64,000 nt of DNA, taken from Adiantum capillus-veneris. Lineage: Eukaryota > Streptophyta > Polypodiopsida > Polypodiales > Pteridaceae. Below are positions 34,966 to 44,849 of this stretch, one piece after another. The stretch lies in contig CM043942.1 of assembly GCA_014529385.2 (NCBI GenBank), forward strand, positions 23,428,491-23,492,490. The letters run 5' to 3'. Each line of letters opens with the position of its first letter. Position 1 is the stretch's first letter. A program made the position numbers and the translations under genes. The notes below the pieces were generated by a model. That model saw only the letters and a program-made list of their open reading frames with translations. It made no database searches and was not told the DNA's origin.

Positions 34966-35331
34966 CTCAACGCAGGATCACGAGAGGTGGCCAAGGGGAA
35001 GAGCGCAGAAAAGGCAAAGGCAACAGCGATCTGTTTGTTCTACTTGGAGATGGAGATGGCGACTGTAAGGGCGATCCGCGTCTGACTCTCAACGCAGGAT
35101 CACGAGAGGTGGCCAAGGGAAAGAGTGCAGAAAAGTGAAAGGCAATGGCGATCAGTTTGTTCTACTTTGAGATGGAGATGGCGACTGCAAGGGCGATCGG
35201 CGTCTGACTCTAAACGTAGGATCACGAGAGCTGGCCAAGGGAAGAGCGCAGAAAAGGCAAAGGCAACGGCGATCTGTTTGTTCCACTTGGATATGGAGAT
35301 GGCGACTGCAAGGGCGATTGGCGTCTGTCTG
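34966..35331. repeat. three 122-bp tandem repeats
   Basis: Units start at 34966, 35088 and 35210, each beginning CTMAACGYAGGATCACGAGA and containing GGCGATCTGTTTGTT. Period 122 bp with small substitutions. GC-rich and without dyad symmetry, unlike the neighbouring hairpin arrays. The following spacer 35332-35738 holds nothing recognisable. Confidence 0.9.
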
Positions 35332-35738
35332 GCACTAAACGGTCACTCGAAAAGGCACGTGGGCTGCGCTCACAAGGATAACCAGTAATAAATGGTCTCA
35401 GATTCCCATGCAGTACGATTTACCAACCACAATCTCGCACATAAGTGAAGTTGTCACCCTCACCGAGGTAAGCATTCTAAGTTTAGAGGCAGTACCCCCG
35501 CCAAACATTTCAACTATTTTGTCTCTTTTCGTGTCCTCTACTGTCCATCATTTTAATTAACTCTACCCCCATCGACGCTACGTGGTAAGCAAACCATTCC
35601 AACTCTTTTTGCGCATCACCTCTTACTCTCACGCATCCTTCTCTTACTCCTGTTCTGCAGTGCTTTAGTGACTCAGAACTCTACACACAATGAAGAGGTA
35701 TACTACTTACTACCCTTTTGTGAACTTGTATTTTGTGT

Positions 35739-35990
35739 AGTCAGTACCAAGTGAATAAGGGAAGGTAAAGCCTGTTTCCTGCACCTGTTCGCTTGCTACT
35801 GACCATCATCATTACCATAGGATGTTTTCTTTTACACTTTTCCTTGGTCAGTACCAAGCGAATAAGGGAAGGCCACTTTGTTCAATGCCCCTGTTTGCTT
35901 GGTACTGACGTCGAAAAATATAAGTGATGTCTGCTAGTACAAAGGTCAATACTAAGCAAATAAGGGGAAGGTAAACCCTGTTTGTTGCGG
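35739..35990. repeat. degenerate hairpin repeats related to array 2
   Basis: Three diverged units with arms GTCAGTACCAAGYGAATAAG and TTCGCTTGSTACTGAC, unevenly spaced. They are separated from the regular ~106-bp array at 36981-37590 by gene 3. Confidence 0.75.
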
Positions 35991-36187
35991 GTTTAGGGTT
36001 TTTTTTACCAAATATGCGTTTTGAATTTATAAGGGAGAAGCAAAATTACAACTTAACACCCATGTAGGGGTATTGAGTTAGAAAACACTAGGGACAGGCG
36101 CAAAGGCCAAGTTTCAGACTTTACAAAGAGTGGCCTACTAATTCTCCGGGGGTTTAGGGTTCGCAATAACCATGTAGTCCTTTTCCT

Positions 36188-36807
36188 TCACAGCCATACT
36201 ATCTCTTCTTGAAGCCTGTTGGCAAAGTTAATGGCTTCCTCATATTTACTGGCTAGCTCAAGCATTTCATCCTTCATCTCTTGTAGCCAATTATAGATAG
36301 CCTCTACAGAGCCATTCTCGGCGAGCAATCGCTGCAGGTCTTCAGGCCTTCTTGCTTCCAAAGAGTCTTTGAGGATTGAGGCTCTGTGCCTGACGATCAG
36401 CATTTGTTCCAGCTTCAGGCTAGCATCCTACACAGAGCATTTAGGAAATAAGCTCTTCAAACTAGGAGCTTGGAAATTGGGAGCAGAAAGGAAAGAATTA
36501 CCAGCGGCTTGCCTCGAGAATTGACTCCCGTGTTGATAGCAGCCACTCCTGGGCTCTGTCGATCGAGAACATTAAGGGTAACATCGGGGGAGGGCCAAGG
36601 GGCGACCTCCTGAGGAGGGCCTGGATGCGGTCCTGCTGGCGCTGCGGGAGTATACCTTGGAAAGGCATCACCACTATCCTAAGCTTCTTGTAGTTGTTCT
36701 GCGAAACCCTGAGGGAGGTTCTGGAAAAACTGCTGGTTAAATAGACTAGATGGACATGCCTGAAATGCAGAGCCTGGGTTCTGGCTGATGAGTGGTGGTA
36801 CCGCCAT
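36188..36807 (-). pseudogene. transposon gene 3, small coiled-coil protein
   Basis: Exon 1 36807-36502 (102 codons) and exon 2 36427-36188 (79 codons plus stop), joined in phase 0 by a 74-bp GT-AG intron. The start reads MAVPPLISQNPGSAFQACPS; a TAG replaces one codon at about residue 43. Residues about 50-75 are Pro-rich (YTPAAPAGPHPGPPQEVAPW). The C-terminal exon is a predicted coiled coil (ASLKLEQMLIVRHRASILKD ... EEAINFANRLQEEI). About 181 residues. No family recognised. Lying between hairpin arrays and near the H3-fold gene, it could be a partner or DNA-binding cofactor, but that is inference. Confidence 0.5.
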
Positions 36808-36980
36808 GCGGTTTCATGAGAGGTAGACGTGGGAGAGAGAAGCGATGGTACCACCCCCCTAGATTAGGGGAGGTGATGGGAGGGAGCGACATGACAGTTA
36901 GGACCGCATGGACTTAAACGTCTCCTTCACATTAGTATTTTGTTGCAGGGGATGCAAACCTATTTGCTTGCTATTACACT

Positions 36981-37590
36981 TTTCTGAGGTCACTACCAAG
37001 GGAATAAGGGAAGGCAAACTCTTTTCGATGCACCTGTTCGCTTGGTACTGACCTCAGAAAATATAAGTGACATCTGCTATTACTATTTTCTAAGGTCACT
37101 ACCCAGCAAATAAGGGAAGGCAAACTCTTTCCGATGCACCTGTTCGCTTGGTACTGCCCTCAGAAAATATAAGTGACGTCTGCTATTACTATTTTCTGAG
37201 GTCACTACCGAGCGAATAAGGGAAAGCAAACTCTTTCCGATGCACCTGTTCGCTTGGTACTGACCTCATAAAATATAAGTGATGTATGCTATTACTAATT
37301 TTTGAGGTCACTAACGAGCGAATAAGGGAAAGCAAACTCTTTCTGATGCACCTGCTCGCTTGGTATTGACCTCAAAAATGTAAGTGATGTCTGCTATTAC
37401 TATTTTTTGAGGTCACTACCGAGCGAATAAGGGAAGGTAAACTCTTTTCGATGCACCTGCTAGCTTGGTACTGACCTCAGAAAATATAAGTGATATTTGC
37501 TATTAGTATTTTTTGAGGTCACTACCAAGCAAATAAGGGAAGGCAAACTCTTTTCGACACACCTGTTCGCTTGGTACTGACCTTTTCTAA
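36981..37590. repeat. hairpin array 2, ~106-bp period
   Basis: Six units spaced 105-106 bp. Each has the dyad GTCACTACCRAGCGAATAAG ... TTCGCTTGGTACTGACCT around a ~25-base loop, then a TATAAGTGA-type spacer. It ends about 20 bases before the start codon of the H3-fold gene, so it occupies that gene's promoter region. Confidence 0.92.
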
Positions 37591-37608
37591 AATCTGAAGT
37601 CCCTTGTG

Positions 37609-38581
37609 ATGACAAATGAATTACTGCAAGAGCTACGAAGGATAGAACGACATGTTCAACCTCCTATTCCACGTCTCCCTTTTAAGCGAGTAGTGCAGGA
37701 GATTTGCAAGCAGTGGAGAATTGGCATGCGATGGGCCAGCAGTGCACTACTCTGCCTTCAAGAAATTGCAGAAGACTACCTTGTTGAATCCTTCAGCGAT
37801 GGATATATCCTGGCTGCCCATGCACACCGCATTACTATCATGCCATGGGATTTTGATACTCTTCGGAGGCTGCATTTCCGCTGCGATGGGCTGCTTCAGC
37901 CAATTCCTATCCGGGATATTAGAACCATGGATATTCTCAACATCCCCCCTCTCCATCCTCGTGCACGACAGACAGAGTCGTCTACGGCTGAAAAAAACAG
38001 CAGAAGGATCTGATCACAGGTCGACATAACGACACAGATGGGCAGGCTGAGATAGCCGTACAGGGACATGAGCAAGCAAGAGTGGACCCCGAGGCAGTCA
38101 TGGAAGAAACAAAGACAGTTATCAAGGAGCCAGCTAGACACCAAAAATGAGCAAGTCATGGAGGATCCACAACCAGTAAGGGCTGATGAGGGGCACGAGC
38201 AGGCCAGGGTGGAGGACCCTGAGGCATTTATGGAGGAACCAATATTGAAGGAAAATGATCCGGAGCCTATGCCTGTTAGGGAGGACCCTACGGCTGTTAG
38301 GGAGGAGCCTGAGGCAGCCAAGGAGCCAGCTCAAGAAAGGCAAGGGCAAGGCTCTGCATCACAAGGGCCATCCAACGTATCAGATGAGTCAATTATTTTA
38401 GAGCAAATCAACGAAGAGAATGAAGAGGAGTTGAGAGTTCTGTTCAGCTCAGTGCCTCTGCATGCACAGATACTGCTGCCTGGAAGGTGAGAAGAGGCCT
38501 GCATTTTCAACCTCCATCATCAAGACTTCCTGTGCATGCGCAGTTTCACCAACTCCAACGCAATAAATGAGGTCATCAACG
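37609..38581 (+). pseudogene. histone H3-fold protein with acidic repeat extension
   Basis: From the ATG at 37609 the first ~90 residues align collinearly with the histone H3 core. MTNELLQELRRIERH corresponds to the alpha-N helix (LREIRRYQ), IPRLPFKRVVQEI to IRKLPFQRLVREI, SSALLCLQEIAEDYLVESF to the long alpha-2 helix, and HAHRITIMPWDF to HAKRVTIMPKDI. Loop 1 has the canonical length. The basic H3 tail is missing: the protein starts at alpha-N. After the fold a 7-A run near 37988 appears one base short and shifts the frame. Beyond it an acidic, Gln/Glu/Pro-rich region repeats GHEQARV-DPEA-MEEP units (about 38065-38340), with another frame change near 38147. After a TGA at 38488 the same frame continues FLCMRSFTNSNAINEVINVA to a possible donor at 38580. 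It is far from normal plant H3 and sits inside the transposon. Confidence 0.75.
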
Positions 38582-38619
38582 TTGCTTTGTGGTAATTCTC
38601 ATGCTCTTTTAAAGCCACG

Positions 38620-38880
38620 TTTGGTTCATTAAATGGGTCTCTACCGAGACATGGGTCAATACCAAGCGAGACAGTGGCTTATGGAATTGGATAGTGGTAC
38701 TACTCTCTCGGTATTGACCCATGTCTTCGCGGGAGTCGTCAAGTTTTTCTTTATAAGTCACGTTTGATTCATTAAATGGTTCACTACCATTAAGACATGG
38801 GTCAATACCAAGCAAGTCAGTGGCGGATGGAATTCGATAGCTGCCCCAATTGCTCGGTATTGACTCATGGGTTTGTGGCA
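38620..38880. repeat. hairpin array 3, ~130-bp period
   Basis: Two diverged units, each opening with CACGTTTGRTTCATTAAATG. Each contains the dyad CATGGGTCAATACCAAGC ... GGTATTGACYCATG around a ~45-base loop. The core is again ACCAAGC. It lies just after the H3-fold ORF, possibly inside an intron of that gene. Confidence 0.85.
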
Positions 38881-38920
38881 GTGACAGCCTGTTGAAATAC
38901 CTCAAGTCTAATCTCTGCCA

Positions 38921-40142
38921 TTGATTCATGTTAGCCACGTTGTCTCACTTCTGTCCCCTGAGGTTCAAGACAAAGTATACGTAATAGATCCGCTGATATC
39001 GCCTTATCTGCAGAACAACTCAGTTTTCTTTTTGAGTCTGATGAACTGGTTTAGCAGAGTCTACTTTGATCTAGTGCGCTTTCTGGTCACTGCATACAAT
39101 CAATCGTCAGTTTTTTCTTGCCTTGTAAAAACCATGTTGCATTTAGAATCTTTCTCCTCATCTTTGATGGTGTCTTTGTAGTGATCATTGGAGTCTGATG
39201 TTATTTGACATGGAAGCTAAGATTGTATACTACGCAAACTCCGGGCAAAGCAGGGCGTTTCACGGTCGCGTAAAAACATAAGGCCCATTTGGGTACATTT
39301 GGAAGTAGTGTCTCTTTGTAATGTGTTGCTGACTCAAGTGGTTATGTATGTAGTGCCGCGAAAAAACTTGTATGTTGTGTAGAGCATGTTTTGTTAGAAC
39401 ATGATCTAGGAAATACCGTCTAACACAAACGGGTAACCGTGCCCACGTATACAGATGACTATAGCTATGACTGGCGAACCTGTTTGAATGCCCTATTGCT
39501 CCTTAGTCAAATTATGGATGTACCGAACGTAAGTAATCGTGTTGTTTCATTGTTTGCTGCAACGTTTGTATGAAGCAAAAAATGTATGTATCACGCTTCT
39601 ACAGAAACTTCAATTACATAACTACACCCCCAACGATGTGCGACATTTTCCTGTAATGGCCATCCAGCATATTATAATCTCGGTAAACAGACGCACAAGA
39701 GAGGAAGCGGCGAGAGCTGAGGAGTTCAAAGAGGCTCGCATTAACGAAATGACGCAACACCACAATCAGACTGAAGAAGAAGTTTGAAATATGCAAGAAG
39801 TTTGAAATATGCAACAATCAATATTATGCGGACGCCGCAGAAGTAGAGGAATGGGTTACACGTCGACGGTAAGAGCAAGAACAAAGGGAAGCTTCACAGG
39901 TGCAAGAAGCATGGGAAGCCATGGAAGAGGCCCATGATTTTGAGAGACGCGAAAGGATGCCCGAGACCAGCGTCCCTAGAGGTAGAAGTAGCAACAACCG
40001 GAGAAGAGGGCAGGGGAGCAACCGGAGCAGAGGGCAAGGGACGAGTGGCAGCAACCGGGGAAGAGGAGAGGGGAAAAGTGGCACAAACCGGGGGAGAGGA
40101 CAGTACCAAGGAAAGGGAGCAATTTACTTGTATAAATCTTGA
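38921..40142 (+). pseudogene. possible downstream exons of H3-fold gene: Ulp1-like hints, coiled coil, RG-rich tail
   Basis: Plus-strand segments with coding character. 38930-39020 reads HVVSLLSPEVQDKVYVIDPL, reminiscent of the His...Asp part of Ulp1/C48 cysteine proteases. About 39445-39528 reads YDWRTCLNALLLLSQIM, with a Cys where that family has its nucleophile, followed by a good GTAAGT donor. 39539-39787 is a charged helix (REEAARAEEFKEARINEMTQ). After an 18-bp tandem duplication and a frame change, 39810-40142 continues as a coiled coil and then an Arg/Gly-rich tail (GRSSNNRRRGQGSNRSRGQ) typical of RNA- or DNA-binding. I infer one gene with the H3-fold exon, but exon joins are not proven and the protease assignment is weak. 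Spans 39180-39440 and 40143-40417 show nothing clear. Confidence 0.35.
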
Positions 40143-40417
40143 AAAACAACACAATATGTAAAGTTTTGAGACAATGAAAATGTACATTTTTGAAACATTG
40201 TTTGACCGCCACAAAATGTCTCTGCATTAGTCATTTTAAAGAGTACATCATGGTTTGCATGGCATCAAAGCTCTTTGCGTGAACAAGGTATGTGACCTAG
40301 CTTTCAATGGAAGCAATTAAGTGAAGTGTATTTGTTAGTGACTCCTTGCATAATGTTGTTTTCTCCTTGCGTCTTGGAATCTGAAAAGAAGAAAAAGTTA
40401 GATTCTGTCTTAATGTA

Positions 40418-41619
40418 TTAAAGACAATCAAAATTCATCGATTTAGTAAGCACCTTTCTATTGTTGAGACTGAATGCATACAATTCCGGCAAAAGTGGAA
40501 GTTCTTCACATGTAAGATCTACCCTAAGCTGTGCAAGAGTTGTGCTTGACATTGTCTCCATCACAGTAAGTAGGCTGTCTCGAAAGTAGAGCTTCATTGA
40601 TAAAGGTTTGTTCTCGAGGCTATTCTCTGTATCTTGGTGGAGTGAAATAAGCTGCCCACTAAGAAGATGATATCTAATACAGTAAAACGACACTAAGAAA
40701 TTTTGAGAGCTTATAATGAACTTGCAAATTATGGACTTCTTTTGCAAAATACAGACTTTGTTCTGTGATTGTTTCCTATCCCAATTATCATCTAAAAAGT
40801 CCAAACAACTCTCAGACTTGCAAATGAACATTGTTGCGGTAGTTCTTATTTGCTCATCGAAGAAAAAATCTACAAACACTTCAAGAGGCATAAATAGTGC
40901 AAGTCGAACTATTTTGTGGCAATTGAATACTTGAGGGACTTTTGTATATCCTGAAACAACTTATTGCTAAAGCTTTCACTAGTTTGCGAACCTGGCAAGG
41001 ATCAATCCTTGTTGTCAAAGGATGGAAGTGACAAAGGAGCTACACGACCCCAACCAATGGAAGTTGTCGGTTCCACATATGACATATCATAAAAGAAAAT
41101 TCCATTATCTGCAAGTTCCTTGTGTTGTCTTCCTCGGTACATTTTCTCACCAATAAATGCATGGAAAGCATCAAAAATCCCAACTATGCTCTCAACTGGT
41201 TGCCAATCTGTCCTATTCGATGGATAAATATCTAAAACATACCAAAGATGATATCCACCACTTAACCTTCGAATATAATCATGCACTAAGTGAGATGCTC
41301 AAAATAACTTACAATTGGGTCAATGCCTTGGAAAACTTGGAGGAGATGTTTGCAAACTTAAGTCTGCATGCTGGAAAGCATGTTGTATGAGGACCTCTTT
41401 CACCCGCTTGCTTTGTGCACACACTTTAAACTCTTTAACTTGTCCCTTGAAAGCCTCCACGAAATCATTGCGTTGCCTCCTCTTCCTCCTCCTAGTTTGC
41501 AGTAGAACCCAACTTCCGATAGTTATTCGAGATGGTATCCATGCTTGATCGTCTGTAGTATAACTGTTAAAAATGCTAACAGAGTCAATGGTAGTGCTAG
41601 GCCTTCGAGAAGTAGTCAT
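40418..41619 (-). pseudogene. transposon gene 5, unknown function
   Basis: On the minus strand a frame from the ATG at 41619 (MTTSRRPSTTIDSVSIFN) runs to 41002 in one phase across two TGA codons (about 41320 and 41299). Segments: SRITIGSWVLLQTRRRKRRQ, then DYIRRLSGGYHLWYVLDIYP and GIFDAFHAFIGEKMYRGRQH. A later exon, about 40930-40418 in another frame, gives MPLEVFVDFFFDEQIRTTAT and LAQLRVDLTCEELPLLPELY. An upstream in-frame ATG (41706) would add a hydrophobic segment LLAFFIFVLTFLCILL, but that is more likely untranslated. No family recognised. It sits at the right end of the transposon, transcribed inward. Confidence 0.45.
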
Positions 41620-41947
41620 GGTGTGCAGTAGAATACACAGAAAGGTTAGCACAAATATGAAAAAGGCAAGAAGTTTTGAGAGGTAAGTAGAGCTACTCAA
41701 AGTCATATTTGGGCGGGAATAAAGATACTAGATAGAGTCTTCAATAAAAGTTCTGAAATTCCTCGGTACAGAGTTAGTACGACTTACGGCATTTATGCCT
41801 TGAAAGCGTGAAATTGTGCAATTTGATGAACAAAAATAATATTTCCTCCCTTTTTTTTAAAAGAGCTTGACTCCAAAATGTCGATTTTCCATGTAACGTT
41901 AGCCTCTTTCTCATTGGTCGAGCACCACTCTCTCTCTAGAACTGAAA

Positions 41948-41979
41948 GGCCCAAAAGTGAGTCCAACTTTCTCCTAATG
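41948..41979 (-). repeat. right terminal inverted repeat of transposon
   Basis: Exact reverse complement of 29300-29331, ending CTTTCTCCTAATG, followed by TAT and the resumed gypsy coding sequence. Confidence 0.92.
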
Positions 41980-41982
41980 TAT

Positions 41983-42709
41983 AGAAATACCTGTTAACAA
42001 GTTGGGACAATCCTTTGAGGGCGATGAATCCAATGTGACCATACCATTCACTACTCAGGGATTAACGGTGAAGGGAATCCTTGATGGTGGCGTTGGGGTT
42101 AGCATTGTGACTAAAAATTGTTGGGAAACTATGGGAAGACCTCACCTTGTGACCACAACCATAGTAGTGAAGATGGCCAATGGATCTATTGTTAAACCTA
42201 TTGGGATGCTAGAAGATCTCAAGATCAAGGTCTTTGGACATAAAATAAGGATTACCTTCATTGTTATGGATTTCTCCAAGCACACTATGGTATCGGAGAT
42301 GATCTTAAGACTTCCTTTCATGAGGGAAGCAAAAATGGTGCATGACTGGTCTAAAAACCATGTCTACTTGCAGCTCCAAGATTCTGTCATTCGAGTGGAT
42401 CTTGTAACTGGTCAAGCACATCCTCTAGGAAACAGGTTTATAATTGATCATAGATCTGACACCACAATTCACTCGGCCCCATTGCAATATTGTTACACGT
42501 GTAAAACAGACATTGATGTTGGGGAAGATTTTCCTTATATGGATATACTACTTGGGATGACTGAGTCGGACCATGTGGATTGGGTCCACCTAGCAACAAC
42601 CATAGACACTTGGGGAAATAGGGGGATGACTTGGGTAACACCTAAGGGGGATGAAATGTCACTACTCGAAACCCTTAAATATGCTAGAAGCAATGCATAT
42701 AGCTTCTGA
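41983..42709 (+). pseudogene. protease of large gypsy element
   Basis: The frame entering from the transposon junction gives a retropepsin-like domain: TVKGILDGGVGVSIVTKNC (catalytic Asp followed by G-G), KMANGSIVKPIGMLEDLKIK and EMILRLPFMREAKMVHDW. After it comes a less conserved stretch up to 42709. The D-G-G signature is shared with the gypsy element at 17058-18884. The polypeptide would release capsid and enzymes from the polyprotein. Confidence 0.8.
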
Positions 42710-42768
42710 TGACCTACAAGATGAAGGTTTGACTGGCATCAGGACCAATAGACTATAGCCCACACAAT

Positions 42769-44637
42769 TTGGGGTCAAAATCATCAATTGAAATTGACTC
42801 TAAGGACGAAGAATCTGAGTTAAATCTTAGTGCAAATGTAGGGACAAACCATTCAGGGCCGAGTGGTACCCTAGATGACAATCTATCCAACGGAGCAGAA
42901 GACACAAGTAGTGATTCATCTAGTGACTCTTCACTAGAGATCGGTCGTACTCGAAAATTAGACAAGAAGAGTAAGAGATATAAGAGGCAACGATATCGAG
43001 GAAATGTGCGTGCTAGAATAAATGAAAAGAAATTTACCGCAGAATGGCTTAATTATATAGGAGCATGTGATGCTCATCGAAAGTTGGTAGATAATTGGGG
43101 TGAATACCTTCAAAGCGTTATGTGGTGTAGTCCACAACCCATTGACATCGCACAACTAGAGGCTACAGAGAAGCCAAAGTTGAGCCGTACCGTAAGGAGA
43201 CGACAAAATCGAGAGTTAGCTCAACAACAAAAGGAATCGGAAGTGAAATCACAGTTCACAGAACAACAGGACCCCACAAATGTACACCCTGCACCTGAAA
43301 ATTTCAAATCCTACACCACAGAGGAATGTCAGGTTGTGTATACAAAGGCTCAAAGAAAACCTATCGATGGAAGCAATGGAGTCTATGATGGTCTAGCGAT
43401 AGTTAAGGAAATGGAGTTAGCAGACCCAAGAGAAGAGTCCAAACCTATTTTCATTGTCCAAGAACTAACAGAGACTGAGGAGTGTGTACTTAAAGAACTT
43501 CTCAAGGAATTCAGGGATATATTTGCTTGGACATATCATGATATGAAAGGTGTTCCACCTTCCGTGGTGCAACACACAAACCCCATGAATAGCATGGCTA
43601 AACCAGTTCAGCAACGATCCTACCCAATGAATTCTAAATATGCAAAAATCGTTCAAGACGAGATTGAAAAGCTTGTGAAATGTGGATTCATATACCCTAT
43701 TGAGCACTCAGAATGGGTGTCTCCAATAGTGATTGTGCCGAAAAGAATGGGAAACTCAAAGTGTGCATGGATCTCAAGCAGGTCAATGCCACCACTAGGA
43801 GGGACCATTACCCCTTGCCATATTCAGACATGTGCTTGAAAGAGTTGCAGGGAAGGAAGCTTATAGCTTTTTAGATGGGTACTCTGGCTACAATAAAATT
43901 ACAATTGCCTTGGAGGACCAAGCTCAAACATCCTTTATAACCGAATTTGGAGTGTTCGCATTTCGTGTTATGGCTTTTGGCTTAACCAATGCCCCTGCTA
44001 CCTTTCAAAGATTAATAAACACTGCTTTTAGAGAATATTTAAGAGAGTTTTGTGAAGCTTTCTTAGATTACCTATGTGTTTATTCCTCTTAGAAAGAACA
44101 TCTATCATGCTTACAAAAAGTTTTTGAGAAGTGCAGATTGTATCGCATCTCCTTAAACCCTTTCAAATGCTAGTTTTGGGTTAAACATGGAGTCATTTTA
44201 GGGCATATAGTGTCCAAAAATGGGATTTCCACAAATGAAAGAAAAATTAAAGCCATTGCTGATTTGCCACCTCCTACAAACTATAAAGGAGTTCAAAGGT
44301 TCATGGGCCATGTTGGTTATTACCGACGGTTTATTTTAAACTTTGCCAAGATAGCTCGTCCTTTGTACAAGCTTCTTATTGAGTTCCAATGGACCGCGGA
44401 GTGTGACCATGCTTATGAGTCATTGAAAAAGACCTTGAATAGTACTCCTATTCTACGAGTGCCCGATTGGAATGTAATTTTCCATGTGCATATTGATGCA
44501 TCAAACTTTGTTATTGGGTGTGTTCTAGCTCAACCAGGAGAACATAAACTGGACTACCCCATTAGCTTTGCAAGTCGTCAATTGAATGATGTCGAGAGAA
44601 ACTACACCACTACAGAGCGAGAAGGTTTTGGTATGAT
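42769..44637 (+). pseudogene. reverse transcriptase and start of RNase H, large gypsy element
   Basis: 42769-43740 is an acidic Ser-rich linker leading to ILTETEECVLKELL-like helices, FAWTYHDMKGVPPSVVQH and KLVKCGFIYPIEHSEWVSPI, the reverse transcriptase N-terminus. A frameshift at about 43742 is followed by FLDGYSGYNK, GLTNAPATFQRLINTAF and the catalytic block, which here reads FLDYLCVYS, so the second Asp of the Y/F-x-D-D motif is replaced by Tyr. Stops at 44090 and 44171. Then FMGHVGYYRRFILNFAKIAR. RNase H begins HVHIDASNFVIGCVLAQPGE and YTTTEREGFGM and is cut by the copia insertion at 44638. Confidence 0.85.
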
Positions 44638-44849
44638 TGTTACCATATACGTGTGGTAGTGATGTGTCTGAACACACTAGGACTGCCGGGGCATTTTTAC
44701 CCTCTTAAGGAGGTTTTTTCCCCCGTACATTGTATATACGCCCATCACTCTAGGGCTATCTATCTTTCCATTGCACACTAAGTAATACACTCTCTATTGT
44801 GTGCCTTGAGCTTCCTTCGTCTTCTCCAAGTTTTGTGCATTTCTCTACG
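44638..44849 (+). repeat. copia 5' LTR
   Basis: About 212 bp starting TGTTACCATATACG, with TGTATATACG as possible TATA region, and ending around TTCTCTACG, where the 3' LTR has TTCTCTGCA. I see no standard initiator-Met primer site after it. Confidence 0.8.

Larger units (their letters stand above)
29300..41979. mobile_element. 12.7-kb CACTA-like DNA transposon with five genes
   Basis: Perfect 32-bp terminal inverted repeats (29300-29331 and 41948-41979) begin CATTAGGAGAAAG. The flanking 3-mers are TGT (29297-29299) and TAT (41980-41982), a one-mismatch target duplication. Deleting the element and one 3-mer puts the gypsy frame from upstream directly in phase with the protease frame downstream, which independently supports both boundaries. 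A CATTA terminus, 3-bp duplication, C-x-x-C transposase and multi-gene ~12-kb body resemble the CACTA/CMC group, but the transposase is not a typical plant En/Spm one. Gene order: transposase (+), unknown (-), unknown (-), H3-fold gene (+), unknown (-). Spacers carry hairpin arrays. Spans 29332-29620 and 41620-41947 hold no gene. Confidence 0.85.

Noticed and set aside
37721-38349. Alternative frames overlapping the H3-fold ORF
   Set aside because: Shadows of the H3-fold and acidic-repeat frames; they lack the collinear H3 match.
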